A stretch of 64,000 nt of DNA from Streptomyces sp. NBC_01217 (GCF_035994185.1 NZ_CP108538.1:8497501-8561500); one strand, 5' to 3'. Positions 51,525-60,242 are shown, counted from the first letter of the stretch. Notes: generated from the letters alone by a model not told the origin. Numbers and translations: made by a program.

Positions 51525-53186
51525 TCACCAGTTTCGGAACCTGGCCGGCGGCTCGTACAGGCCACCGGACCAAGCGACCAGGTCTCCGATGCTGCGTGCC
51601 GCGAGCAGCGACCGGGTGGCCAGTGAGGTGTCCACCTTCAGGTCGGACGGCAGTGCCACGAGGCCGTCACTGCGGAGCCGTTCGAGAGCACCGGGGTCGG
51701 CGCTGCGGCCCAGGGGGGTTACGCCGGCGATCGCCGCGAGGGCGGCCTTCCGGTCTTCGAGGGACGTCGCCTTGTACAGGTAGGCGATGCCTTCCTCGGT
51801 GACCACGTGGGTGACGTCGTCGCCGTAGATCATGACGGGTGGAAGGGACATGCCTGCGTCGTGGCCCACGCTGATCGCATCGAGCGATTCGACGAAGGTG
51901 GGGGTGCCGCTGGACTGGAAGGTCTCGACCACCTGCACGACCAGCTTGCGGCCGCGCATTCCCGCGCCCTCACCGTGTTGCAGGTCCAACCACGCGGGCG
52001 TCGAGTGCCGCCGCCCGTGCGGATCGTGCCCCATGTTGGGTGCCCCACCGAACCCCGACAGCCGGCCCTCCGTGACCGTCGAGGAGTTCGCCTGCGCATC
52101 CATCTGCAACGTGGAGCCGATGAACATGTCGATCGCGTACTGCCCAGCGAGCTGGCACAGCACGCGGTTGGACCGCAGCGAGCCGTCCGCGCCGTTGAAG
52201 AACACGTCCGGCCTGGCAGCGACATACTTTGTCATGCCCGACTCGCCGCCGAAGCTGTGGATTGTCTCCACCCAGCCCGACTCGATCGCCGGGATCAGCG
52301 TGGGGTGCGGATTCAGCGCCCAGTTGCGACAGATCCTTCCCTTCAGCCCCAGCTGCTCCCCGTATGTCGGCAGAATCAGTTCGATGGCGGCGGTACTGAA
52401 ACCCACTCCATGGTTGAGCGATACGACCTGATGACGCTCGTAGATCCCGCGCAGCGCCATCATCGCCTGCAGGATGTGCAACGGGCCGATGCCTTGGGGA
52501 TCGCGCGTGAACAAGGGCTCCAGGAAGAACGGCCGGTCGGCCTGTACGACCAGATCCACCCAGTCACCGGGAATGTCGATACGAGGCAGCTCGCCCTCAC
52601 CGACGATTTCGTCCGCCTGCACGATGACGACACCGTCGTGGAACGCGGTGGCCTCAACAATGATCGGCGTGTCCTCGGTGTTCGCTCCGGTGTAGAGATT
52701 GCCGTGCTTGTCGGCTGCGGATGCGCACACAAGTGCGATATCCGGTCGAAGGTCGATCACCATTCGCGCGTACAACTCGACGTACGTGTGGATCGCGCCG
52801 ATCGACACGGTTCCGTCCGCGACGAGTTGCGCGATCCGCACGCTCTGCGGGCCCGCATAGGCGAGGTCCAGCTTGGAGGCGATGCCTTCCTCGAAAAGAT
52901 CCAGGTGTTCGCCGCGCGAGACGGAGCCGATCAGCATATGCAGGTCGTGCAGCCTTTTCGGGTCACAGGCCGCCAAGGTTCGCGACAGGAAGTCCGCCTG
53001 TTTCTGATTGTCACCCTCCAGGGCCACCTTGTCACCCGGGCGGATCACCGCTTCCAGCACCTGGCCCAGCTCATCAGGCTTGATCAGCCTTCCGTCGGAA
53101 TGCCGTGCGGCACTCGCCAGGCGCTCTCGCTTGGCCGTTCGACGCTTGTTCCAGACCGGATCAGTTGCCGCAGCCGCGGTCGTCAT
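51525..53186 (-). CDS. mdcA: Malonate decarboxylase alpha subunit (malonate:acetyl-ACP transferase)
   Basis: 553-residue CoA-transferase-like subunit that exchanges acetate for malonate on MdcC. Landmarks: PVWNKRRTAKRERLASA, VIRPGDKVALEGDNQKQADF, PKRLHDLHMLIGSVSRGEHL, DKHGNLYTGANTEDTPIIVE, DRPFFLEPLFTRDPQGIGPL, LKGRICRNWALNPHPTLIPA, IDMFIGSTLQMDAQANSST and GFGGAPNMGHDPHGRRHSTP. ATG 53186 has GGGAGTATCC in front and begins right at the family start; the open frame further upstream is not family sequence. First gene of mdcABC(DE)(GH). No malonate transporter or regulator gene is adjacent. Confidence 0.92.
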   Translation of the reverse strand: MTTAAAATDPVWNKRRTAKRERLASAARHSDGRLIKPDELGQVLEAVIRPGDKVALEGDNQKQADFLSRTLAACDPKRLHDLHMLIGSVSRGEHLDLFEEGIASKLDLAYAGPQSVRIAQLVADGTVSIGAIHTYVELYARMVIDLRPDIALVCASAADKHGNLYTGANTEDTPIIVEATAFHDGVVIVQADEIVGEGELPRIDIPGDWVDLVVQADRPFFLEPLFTRDPQGIGPLHILQAMMALRGIYERHQVVSLNHGVGFSTAAIELILPTYGEQLGLKGRICRNWALNPHPTLIPAIESGWVETIHSFGGESGMTKYVAARPDVFFNGADGSLRSNRVLCQLAGQYAIDMFIGSTLQMDAQANSSTVTEGRLSGFGGAPNMGHDPHGRRHSTPAWLDLQHGEGAGMRGRKLVVQVVETFQSSGTPTFVESLDAISVGHDAGMSLPPVMIYGDDVTHVVTEEGIAYLYKATSLEDRKAALAAIAGVTPLGRSADPGALERLRSDGLVALPSDLKVDTSLATRSLLAARSIGDLVAWSGGLYEPPARFRNW

Positions 53187-53641
53187 GGATACTCCCGTCC
53201 CGCCACCCGAATCAACGCGAGTCCAGGCGACTCCCGGCAGGTTCCCTGTGCCCACCGAGGAACGGCGGCGCGAGTCGAGCTCGAAACCTCACAGCAACGC
53301 GTCCCGGTGTGCCAAAGCAGAGGGCTTATGTGCGAACGATTTCGACCATATCCAGGCCGCTGGACGCTGTCCATTGCAACTCTTTTCCCGGAGAGATGCA
53401 TTTCCGCAAAATGCAGGTGGTCCGGGCACTCGCCCTGATACGTCGCCACGGCCGAATCCCGGCAAGTGAACTTGGCGGCTGCCGAGTTGAGAGCGTCTCC
53501 ACATACACCGAACGGCCAACTCTCCTGCCGCATTTGACTGGGTGCTGCGTTTTCGGGGCTGCCGGCGGTGGTCGTGGAGTGTTGTGGATGACGTGATCTG
53601 GTCTGCTGGAGGTAGTGAACGGAGCCGGGTGCATCACGCCG
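53187..53641. other. Upstream region of the malonate decarboxylase operon
   Basis: 455 nt between mdcA (minus) and the small gene at 53642 (plus). It has lower G+C than its surroundings and holds a 19-nt palindrome (53397-53415). A short + strand frame from 53396 (MHFRKMQVVRALALIRRHGR) looks faintly like a helix-turn-helix start but ends without a domain. The mdc promoter must lie here. Confidence 0.4.
53397..53415. promoter_or_regulatory. Candidate operator upstream of mdcA
   Basis: TGCATTTCCGCAAAATGCA is a TGCATTT-N5-AAATGCA perfect inverted repeat, 211 nt upstream of the mdcA start. It is A/T-rich in a G/C-rich context, as operators often are. The regulator is not in the window. Confidence 0.45.
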
Positions 53642-54022
53642 ATGCCGATCCCGCCCAGTTACGACGAGATCGTCGTGACGAGGAAGTCCAACAGCTCGTG
53701 GCAGAGCAACGATCCGCAGGGCCGGGTGTACAGCTTCGAGCTGACCGTCACTGCCGTCAGCAGGGCAGGCGGCGAGGGAAAGGAAACGCGAAGGTTCCGG
53801 ATCTCGTTCGACCTGCGAACGGCACATGGGACGAAGGTCGAAGCGTCCGGTGTCGATGTCACGCATGAGGACGGCAAGGTGTACATCGACTCCCGGGCGG
53901 ATCAGCTGCTGGAAGCGGGGAACTCGCGGCCCGTCGCCGTACAGATCACTGTGCCGGGCGATCCCGCCGAGCTCCCGACCGAGTATCCGCTCGACGGGCT
54001 GAAGGCCGTACGTCTGGCCTGA
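53642..54022 (+). CDS. Small soluble protein, hypothetical
   Basis: 126 residues: MPIPPSYDEIVVTRKSNSSW, VYSFELTVTAVSRAGGEGKE, RRFRISFDLRTAHGTKVEAS, GVDVTHEDGKVYIDSRADQL and PVAVQITVPGDPAELPTEYP. The pattern of alternating hydrophobic residues predicts an all-beta, Ig-like or C2-like fold without signal peptide. No family recognised. Start uncertain: GTG 53615 is in frame with GGAGG only 2 nt away; ATG 53642 gives the more natural N-terminus. Confidence 0.55.
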   Translation: MPIPPSYDEIVVTRKSNSSWQSNDPQGRVYSFELTVTAVSRAGGEGKETRRFRISFDLRTAHGTKVEASGVDVTHEDGKVYIDSRADQLLEAGNSRPVAVQITVPGDPAELPTEYPLDGLKAVRLA

Positions 54023-54173
54023 CACCCGCCGCCGGGCCACCGCATGGAGCGCGCTGTCATGCGTTCACGGCCGTAGGTCCGGCGGCGCCGCCGGACCTGT
54101 GGCGGTGACGTGCGCCGTGTCCCTGATGTGCACACCATGAGCCCGAGGTGCTACTGCTCGGTGCTGGACAGGT

Positions 54174-54221
54174 GCCGGCCGGCCCGTGGGGAGGTGGGGG
54201 AGGGCCGGCCGGCCCGTGGGG
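54174..54221. repeat. 18-bp exact direct repeat after the DUF3103 gene
   Basis: GCCGGCCGGCCCGTGGGG occurs at 54174-54191 and 54204-54221, separated by a G-rich spacer. Each copy contains the self-complementary GGCCGGCC. It lies just past the stop of the 54239 gene and may act in termination. Confidence 0.5.
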
Positions 54222-54238
54222 GGAGGGGTGTGTGCCGG

Positions 54239-55390
54239 TCAGAGGGCCGGCACGTAGTACGGGGAGACGTTCAGCCAGCCGTTGGCCGCCGCGCCGTTGC
54301 GCGTGCCGCTGGTGGTCTTGGCCAGGGTGTACCAGGAGTCGACGTAGTCCGGGTCGTCGGTCCACCAGGAGGCGGGGATGGCGTCGAGGACCGCGTCGGC
54401 AAGGGGGATGTACACGCCCTGGTCGGTGATCGTCAGCAGGACCGTGACGATGGCCTTGGCAAGCGACTGGTAGTTGGTGTCGCCGTCGTCCTCCATCATG
54501 ACCGCGTCGGCCAGGCTGTACTTGTAGTTGGACCAGTTCACGAGGACCTGGTTCGGGTAGTACGTGGTGTTGTCCGTGTTCAGGTAAGGCATCTCGACGG
54601 TGTCGACGCGCGGCTTGCCGTCCGTGCCGAAGCCGGTGACGAGAGTGAAGATCTCGGCATCACCCTTGACCCAGGGCTCCTGGTCGTCGGAGAGCCGAAC
54701 CGAGTTGATCAGGGTGGTGTCGATGCCCGTCGCGGCCAGTGGCGCGGCGGTTGTCACCTCGGCGGCCGGGGCCGGGACATCGAGCCCATTCGCCTCCAGG
54801 GCCCGGTTGACGACCTTCAGCCCTTCGGTGACCGCCTTGGTGCCGTCGATGTCGACGATGTAGACGGGCTGCTCGGGGACTGATTCGACGGCCAGTTCGT
54901 GGGCGGTGCCCCTGCTGTCGTACGCGGTGAACGTGGCATCGTCGTCGGACGGGGCGGCGGCAACCAACGGGGCCCTGCCCGCGGTGAGCCGGGACTTCAT
55001 CGAGGCGTCCGCCAGGCCCACTCGCAGCAGCGAACCGATGTCGCTGCTCAGGCCCTTGGCGGTGGCGACTTTCTGGTCGGCGGTGGCCACCTTCGAGGCG
55101 AGGCTCTTGCCGGCGGCAGTGGTGGAGCCGCTGGTCAGCGCCCGCAGGTCCACCGAGTCCGCGGCCAGCGCGGCTGTGCGTACCTGTCTCTTCCAGGCCG
55201 GATCGGCCAGGGACCTGGCGAGGGCGAGAGCGGTTGCGTCCTCTATTCCGGAGACCGAGGCCGCCCGGGTGGTTGCGGTCGCGGCGGTCTCGGTCTGCGC
55301 TGCCAGCGCGGTGCCCTGAAGGGGGATCAGAGCGGTTGCGGCCAGAACGACCCCGGTCAGGGCCGTGCGCAGCGGAGTGGATGCGGTCAA
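54239..55390 (-). CDS. Secreted DUF3103-like protein
   Basis: 383 residues. Signal peptide (LRTALTGVVLAATALIPLQG, cleavage near TALAAQ), an Ala-rich helical N-terminal half (about 40-150), then a domain that fits my memory of DUF3103: FTAYDSRGTAHELAVESVPE, PVYIVDIDGTKAVTEGLKVV, RLSDDQEPWVKGDAEIFTLV, VEMPYLNTDNTTYYPNQVLV, DDPDYVDSWYTLAKT. The family is extracellular and uncharacterised, with sporadic occurrence in vibrios and actinobacteria. The start is TTG 55390, supported by GGAGATCGCC at good distance. A G-rich repeat follows the stop. Confidence 0.72.
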   Translation of the reverse strand: MTASTPLRTALTGVVLAATALIPLQGTALAAQTETAATATTRAASVSGIEDATALALARSLADPAWKRQVRTAALAADSVDLRALTSGSTTAAGKSLASKVATADQKVATAKGLSSDIGSLLRVGLADASMKSRLTAGRAPLVAAAPSDDDATFTAYDSRGTAHELAVESVPEQPVYIVDIDGTKAVTEGLKVVNRALEANGLDVPAPAAEVTTAAPLAATGIDTTLINSVRLSDDQEPWVKGDAEIFTLVTGFGTDGKPRVDTVEMPYLNTDNTTYYPNQVLVNWSNYKYSLADAVMMEDDGDTNYQSLAKAIVTVLLTITDQGVYIPLADAVLDAIPASWWTDDPDYVDSWYTLAKTTSGTRNGAAANGWLNVSPYYVPAL

Positions 55391-55663
55391 GGCGATCTCC
55401 TGCTGAATCAGTGGTGCATCACGGTGGTGGGCAGGTCTTGTCTATGCGGGTAGACCCGTCTGTATGAATGTGCATGACAAGGTGTCGCCAAACCATCCGG
55501 GCGCAAAATCTCTCGTGCTGTGCGGCCCGGCCGGACAGATCTGGGGAATTGTCCGTCACCGGCAACCGGTGCCCCCTTCTCCCGGTGAGGGTTCGCGGCG
55601 CGCCACCGTCCGGATCCGGTCGATGGAGGGGCCGGGCGGGTTCGCGAGGGCCGGATTGCCTTC

Positions 55664-55709
55664 CGGAGAGGTCTCCGTTAATCTCTCAATCAATACGGAG
55701 ACCTCTCCG
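55664..55709. promoter_or_regulatory. Paired palindromic operators in the aldo/keto reductase promoter
   Basis: CGGAGAGGTCTCCGT (55664-55678) and ACGGAGACCTCTCCG (55695-55709) are reverse complements, and each is itself a GGAGA-N2-TCTCC palindrome. Their centres are 32 bp apart (three helical turns). They end 26 nt before the reductase start. This is the arrangement of a TetR-type repressor bound cooperatively; the TetR gene downstream carries a related site (57655-57670). Confidence 0.65.
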
Positions 55710-55735
55710 TTTACTTCTCGATGCAGGAGACTTCC

Positions 55736-56779
55736 ATGCGCTACGTGAAACTCGGCAACACCGGACTCGATGTCTCCCCGATCGCGATCGGCGCGATGAC
55801 CTACGGCGAACCCGACCGCGGGCATCCGGTGTGGTCGCTCGGCGAGGAGAACAGTCGCTTGCTGATCAAGCACGCGCTCGACGCGGGAATCAACTTCTTC
55901 GACACCGCGAACATGTACTCGCAGGGCTCCAGCGAGGAGATCCTGGGGCGTGCGCTGAAGGACTTCGCCGACCGCGACGATGTGGTGATCGCCACCAAGC
56001 TGCGCCACCCGATGCGCTCGGGTCCCAATGGGAAGGGCCTGTCCCGCAAGGCGATCATGACCGAGGTCGACCACAGCCTGCGCCGCCTCGGCACCGACTA
56101 CATCGATCTGTACCAGATCCACCGCAACGACCCGAGCACTCCGTTGGAGGAGACCCTTGAGGCCCTCCATGACCTGGTGAAGGCCGGAAAGGTCCGCTAT
56201 CTCGGCGCGTCCTCGATGCACGCGTGGGAGTTCGCCAAGGCCCTGCACACACAGCGGGCGCACGGATGGGCCCGGTTCGTTTCCATGCAGGACCACTACA
56301 ACCTGCTCGCCCGTGAGGAGGAGCGCGAAATGCTCCCGCTGTGTGGCGACGAAGGGGTCGGCACCATCGTGTGGAGCCCACTGGCCCGCGGTCGCCTCAC
56401 CAGGCCGTGGAAGGAGCAGACGGCACGGTCCGCCACCGACGGCTTCGCCGATCTGCTCTATGCCGCGAACGCCGACAGCGACCGGGAGATCGTCGATGCC
56501 GTCGGCGCCGTGGCCGAGGCCCGTGGCGTCAGCCGGGCGCAGATCGCGCTCGCCTGGCTGCATGCCAACCCGGTCGTCGTCGCACCTCTGGTCGGCGCGA
56601 GCAGGACCACGCACATCGACGACGCGGTCGCCTCGCTCGACATCGACCTCGCCGGCGACGAGATCGCCCGACTGGAGCGGCACTACACCCCGCGCCACGA
56701 CTTTCAGGGCATCTCCGACGACGCCGAACTGCAGCGCATCATGGACCGTGTGCCGCAGTTCGCCCCCGCCAAGTCCTGA
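55736..56779 (+). CDS. Aldo/keto reductase
   Basis: 347-residue NADP-dependent (beta/alpha)8 reductase. MRYVKLGNTGLDVSPIAIGA, NFFDTANMYSQGSSEEILGR (catalytic Asp/Tyr), VVIATKLRHPM (Lys), YIDLYQIHRNDPSTPLEETL (His), then the NADP-binding tail ALAWLHANPVVVAPLVGASR and HIDDAVASLDIDL. It belongs to the YajO/AKR11-13-like group of large bacterial AKRs acting on aldehydes and sugars; substrate unknown. ATG 55736 has GCAGGAGACTTCC. Two operator palindromes overlap its promoter; the TetR gene is convergent, 275 nt beyond the stop. Confidence 0.9.
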   Translation: MRYVKLGNTGLDVSPIAIGAMTYGEPDRGHPVWSLGEENSRLLIKHALDAGINFFDTANMYSQGSSEEILGRALKDFADRDDVVIATKLRHPMRSGPNGKGLSRKAIMTEVDHSLRRLGTDYIDLYQIHRNDPSTPLEETLEALHDLVKAGKVRYLGASSMHAWEFAKALHTQRAHGWARFVSMQDHYNLLAREEEREMLPLCGDEGVGTIVWSPLARGRLTRPWKEQTARSATDGFADLLYAANADSDREIVDAVGAVAEARGVSRAQIALAWLHANPVVVAPLVGASRTTHIDDAVASLDIDLAGDEIARLERHYTPRHDFQGISDDAELQRIMDRVPQFAPAKS

Positions 56780-57054
56780 TGCACGCTGCCGCACCGTGAG
56801 AATCGGTGGTCGGGCTGAGCGGAAATCGTCGTGGTGGTGGTGATGCGACGCTCGGTGCCGAGGAGGAGCCCGTGGGATTCCAGGGGTTCCGCGCTGACAC
56901 CCGCGTCGACCAGGACTCAGTCAGGCGCGGGCAGAGCAGATCGCCCCGCAGGTGGCCGCCTCCCGCGCTCCCACTGACCCGGACGGCGAGGAGGCCGGAT
57001 GCGCCGCAGTTCCGGTATGACACCGGCCGACCCGGAGCCCACTGAGCCGATCGT

Positions 57055-57600
57055 TCAGGAGCGTGTGCGCAGGCCGTCGAGGGTGAGATCGAGCAGGCGC
57101 TGGGCCTGCTGCCGGCCGACGGGGCCGGACGGGACGCGCCACACGCAGCCCATGATGAGGAGCACATCGTCGGGGTCCAGGCCCGGGCGGATGGAGCCGT
57201 CGTCCTCGCCGGCCTTCAGGAGCGTGCGAATGGCCCCGGTGACCGGGCCATGGGTTTCGTTCGTCACCGTGTCGTGGTTGGTGGTCGTGAGGGCGTCGCC
57301 CAGGCCGCGCTTGATCGCGATGTAGGCCGCGAGGCGCTCGAACCAGCGGCGCAGGGCCTCAAGGGGCGGCTCGGTGAGCAGCAGTTCGGGCGCCCAGTCG
57401 ACGAGTTTCTGCACCTCGGAGCGGAAGACCTCCAGGACGAGCGCCTCACGACTGGGGAAGTGACGGTAGAGCGTGCCTGGCCCGACACCGGCGCGTTTGG
57501 CGATGGAGTTGAGGGAGGCGTTGCCGTCCTCGGTGAGCGCCTCGCGAGCGACAGAGAGAATCCGCGCGCGGTTCTGCTGCGCATCACTTCGCTGGCTCAT
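57055..57600 (-). CDS. TetR/AcrR-family transcriptional regulator
   Basis: 181 residues. HTH (about 8-55): NRARILSVAREALTEDGNAS, LNSIAKRAGVGPGTLYRHFP, SREALVLEVFRSEVQKLVDW. The C-terminal domain (about 60-180) resembles the SbtR-type ligand domain: LRRWFERLAAYIAIKRGLGD, TGAIRTLLKAGEDDGSIRPG and DPDDVLLIMGCVWRV. ATG 57600 has GAGGAAAGGCACC. It likely represses the aldo/keto reductase gene through the GGAGAnnTCTCC sites at 55664-55709 and itself through the related palindrome just upstream. Confidence 0.87.
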   Translation of the reverse strand: MSQRSDAQQNRARILSVAREALTEDGNASLNSIAKRAGVGPGTLYRHFPSREALVLEVFRSEVQKLVDWAPELLLTEPPLEALRRWFERLAAYIAIKRGLGDALTTTNHDTVTNETHGPVTGAIRTLLKAGEDDGSIRPGLDPDDVLLIMGCVWRVPSGPVGRQQAQRLLDLTLDGLRTRS

Positions 57601-57654
57601 GGTGCCTTTCCTCGTTCCGCGGCTCCGTGCTGTGCAGCCGTATCGACGCCTGTT

Positions 57655-57670
57655 GTGGAGGGTTCTCCAC
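57655..57670. promoter_or_regulatory. Palindrome in the TetR promoter, likely autoregulatory
   Basis: GTGGAGGGTTCTCCAC is a 6-nt-arm palindrome sharing the GGAG-N4-CTCC core with the two aldo/keto reductase operators. It lies 55 nt upstream of the TetR start, just beyond a TTGAAT that could be the -35 on the minus strand. Confidence 0.45.
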
Positions 57671-57825
57671 CAAATTCAAACACACTGTGTGCCGCTGGCC
57701 CGGCCGCCCCTTCTGCCGAGCGTGCTTGCTGTCCCCCTCGGCCGGATCGGCCGAGGGGGACAGCTCTGCCCGGGCACGTGCCGGCGCCTGCGCAAGCACG
57801 GACAGCACCCGGCTGCGCGGCCGTC

Positions 57826-59169
57826 CTAGCCGACGGCGTGGTCCGGCTGGTGGGTGGCGGAGGAACGCCGTGCGAGGAGGGACGCGCAGATCTCCCCGGC
57901 CCGTACGGCCGTGGTGGACAGCAGGGTCGAGGTGAGGCCGTGGGTGTGTTCGGTGCCGCCCTGGAGGTAGATGTCCGCGGTGACGTTCGCGGCGGTCTCG
58001 ACCCGGTGGTCGCGGCCGACGCGCAGGGCGTCCTCCTCGTCGCGCAGGCAGATCTTGGCGACTTCGCCGAGATTTTCGCCGACCCCACGGGGCTGGTAGC
58101 CGGTCGCGTACACGAGCAGGTCGGAGGCGAGGACCGCCCGTTCGCCGGTCGGCAGGAACTCGACCGTCACCTCCACGTCGTCCGTGCGTGCCGCGACCTC
58201 GCGGATGCGGGACACGTTGAGCATCCTCAGCCGCTGCCTGCCCCGGACCTTCTCCTGGTACATCGTCCGGGACAGCGACTCGATCAAGTCCAGGTCGACC
58301 ACGGAGTAGTTGGTGCTGCGGTGGTAGTCGTGCAGGGACTGCTTCACGGCGGTCGGTGCCTCGTAGAACACGTCCACGGCCTCGGGGTCGAAGATCCGGT
58401 TGGCGAACGGGCTGTCGTCGGCCGGCGTGTAGCCGTACTTGGCGAACACGGAGCAGACCTCGGCGTCGGGGAAGCTGCGGTGCAGGTAGTCGACGGCCTC
58501 GGCGGCGCTCTGGCCCGCGCCGAGGACGACCGCGCGGTGCACCTTCCTGCCCGAGCTCAGGAGTTCGTCCACACGGGGCAGCAACTCGCTGTTGTGCCAG
58601 ACGCGCTCGGACAGGGCGGCATCGGGCGGGAGATGCGGCTCCAGGCCCGTCGCCACGCAGAGCGTGCGGGTACGGCGGACGGTGAGCTGCCCCGGCGCGG
58701 CGGGGTCGCGGGTGGCGACGTCGTACCAGCGCACCTGGCCGTCCTCGGTGACGGGCCGTACGGAGACGACCTCGGCGGAGTACTCGACGAGGTCGTCGAC
58801 GCGTGCGGCCGCCCACTCGAAGTAGTCGTGGAACTCGATGCGCAGCGGGAAAAGGGTCTTCTGGTTGAGGAAGTCGACAAGCCTGTCCTGTTCGCGCAGG
58901 TAGCACAGGAAGGTGAAGTCGCTGGTCGGGTCACGCATGGTCACCAGGTCCTTGAGGAAGGACACCTGCATGGTGGCGTCGTCGATGAGCATGCCCCGGT
59001 GCCAGCCGAACCGCGGCTGCCTCTCCAGGAATGCCGCGCGCAGTCGCTCGCCTTCCGGTGCTGCCGAGTTGTGCTCGTGCAGTGCGATCGCGAGTGCGAG
59101 ATTGGACGGGCCGAACCCTATGCCCAGGACGTCATATGTGTAGTCCGCCCCGCTGTGCACTGTCGTCAC
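57826..59169 (-). CDS. cchB: L-ornithine N5-monooxygenase, hydroxamate siderophore synthesis
   Basis: 447-residue flavin monooxygenase (SidA/PvdA/IucD). FAD motif YDVLGIGFGPSNLALAIALH; RFGWHRGMLIDDATMQVSFL, KDLVTMRDPTSDFTFLCYL; NADPH motif AVVLGAGQSAAEAVDYLHR; and the C-terminal YATGYQP and TEHTHGLTSTLLSTTAVRAG. It makes N5-hydroxyornithine, the iron-binding unit. Divergent from the formyltransferase cchA over an iron box, and near FecCD/ATPase genes and an NRPS start: the coelichelin gene set. Symbol assigned from this content; I cannot verify the product of the NRPS. Confidence 0.88.
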   Translation of the reverse strand: MTTVHSGADYTYDVLGIGFGPSNLALAIALHEHNSAAPEGERLRAAFLERQPRFGWHRGMLIDDATMQVSFLKDLVTMRDPTSDFTFLCYLREQDRLVDFLNQKTLFPLRIEFHDYFEWAAARVDDLVEYSAEVVSVRPVTEDGQVRWYDVATRDPAAPGQLTVRRTRTLCVATGLEPHLPPDAALSERVWHNSELLPRVDELLSSGRKVHRAVVLGAGQSAAEAVDYLHRSFPDAEVCSVFAKYGYTPADDSPFANRIFDPEAVDVFYEAPTAVKQSLHDYHRSTNYSVVDLDLIESLSRTMYQEKVRGRQRLRMLNVSRIREVAARTDDVEVTVEFLPTGERAVLASDLLVYATGYQPRGVGENLGEVAKICLRDEEDALRVGRDHRVETAANVTADIYLQGGTEHTHGLTSTLLSTTAVRAGEICASLLARRSSATHQPDHAVG

Positions 59170-59248
59170 TGCGTCATCGCCTTCCGTAGAGGGGGCACGG
59201 TGTTTCCCGAGAAAGAACGCAGGCTCCCCTAAGCAGGCACATGTTAGA

Positions 59249-59267
59249 TAAGGTTAGCCTTACCTAG
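59249..59267. promoter_or_regulatory. Iron box (DmdR1/IdeR type) between cchB and cchA
   Basis: TAAGGTTAGCCTTACCTAG matches the DtxR-family consensus TTAGGTTAGGCTAACCTAA at 15 of 19 positions. It is placed to repress both divergent genes when iron is plentiful. It ends 21 nt before the cchA ATG. Confidence 0.8.
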
Positions 59268-59288
59268 CAATGGTTGAGGAGGGCTCAC

Positions 59289-60236
59289 ATGCGAGTCGTC
59301 ATGTTCGGGTACCAGACCTGGGGACACCGGACGCTGCAGGCTCTGCTGGACTCCGAGCACGAAGTGGTCCTGGTTGTCACCCATCCAAGAAGCGACCACG
59401 CGTACGAGAAGATATGGAGCGACTCGGTCGCCGATCTCGCCGAAAAGCACGGCGTACCAGTGCTGTTGCGCAACCGCCCGGGGGGCGTCGAGCTGTTGGG
59501 CGCGCTCAGGGACGCCGAGCCCGACATCATCGTGGCGAACAACTGGCGTACCTGGCTGCCGTCGGAGATCTTCGATCTGCCGCCGCACGGCACGCTGAAC
59601 ATCCACGATTCGCTGCTGCCCACGTACGCCGGTTTCTCCCCGCTGATCTGGGCCCTCATCAACGGCGAACCGGAGGTCGGCGTCACCGCGCACCGCATGG
59701 ACGCCGAACTCGACATGGGCGACGTGCTGTTGCAGCGTTCCGTCGCGGTCGGTCCGCACGACACCGCGACGGACCTGTTCCACCGCACGGTCGACCTGAT
59801 CGGTCCGCTCGTCACGGAGTCCCTCGACCTCATCGCCTCCGGGCGGGCCGTATGGACGCCGCAGGACCGTTCCCGGTCGAGCTTCTTCCACAAGCGGGCC
59901 CTGGAGGACAGCCGGATCGACTGGACCTGGCCCGCCGAGGACCTGGAGCGGTTCGTACGGGCCCAGTCCGACCCGTATCCCAACGCCTTCACCCATCACC
60001 GGGGCGAACGCATCCGGATCCTCTCCGCGGCCGTCTCCGAGGGGCGGTACGGAGGGACTCCCGGACGGATCTTCATCCGGGAGGGCGAGGGGATCGTCAT
60101 CGTGACCGGCGCCGGGGCGCGCTCCGGGCGGCTGCCCGGTCTCGTGATCAAGCGGGTGCGCACTGAGGACGGCACCGAACACGCGGCGACTGACTACTTC
60201 CGCACGATGGGCGGCTATCTGACACCCCGTCCGTGA
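59289..60236 (+). CDS. cchA: Hydroxyornithine formyltransferase (methionyl-tRNA formyltransferase-like)
   Basis: 315 residues. Formyltransferase core (about 1-200): MRVVMFGYQTWGHRTLQALL, ANNWRTWLPSEIFDLPPHGT, LNIHDSLLPTYAGFSPLIWA with catalytic Asn-His, GVTAHRMDAELDMGDVLLQR and an Asp in DMGD. A C-terminal OB-like Formyl_trans_C domain follows (about 205-300, RAQSDPYPNAFTHHRGERI). It formylates N5-hydroxyornithine in coelichelin synthesis. ATG 59289 has GAGGAGGGCTCAC. Divergent from cchB; a strong terminator follows. Confidence 0.87.
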   Translation: MRVVMFGYQTWGHRTLQALLDSEHEVVLVVTHPRSDHAYEKIWSDSVADLAEKHGVPVLLRNRPGGVELLGALRDAEPDIIVANNWRTWLPSEIFDLPPHGTLNIHDSLLPTYAGFSPLIWALINGEPEVGVTAHRMDAELDMGDVLLQRSVAVGPHDTATDLFHRTVDLIGPLVTESLDLIASGRAVWTPQDRSRSSFFHKRALEDSRIDWTWPAEDLERFVRAQSDPYPNAFTHHRGERIRILSAAVSEGRYGGTPGRIFIREGEGIVIVTGAGARSGRLPGLVIKRVRTEDGTEHAATDYFRTMGGYLTPRP

Positions 60237-60242
60237 GCGGAG

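Noticed and set aside
43014..53186. Reading 43-53 kb as one biosynthetic gene cluster with a resistance IMPDH
   Set aside because: No PKS/NRPS, tailoring or export genes there; the malonate decarboxylase set is a complete catabolic operon by itself.
54174..54221. Direct repeats considered as the start of a CRISPR array
   Set aside because: Only two copies, a 12-nt spacer and no cas genes; no CRISPR array seen in the window.
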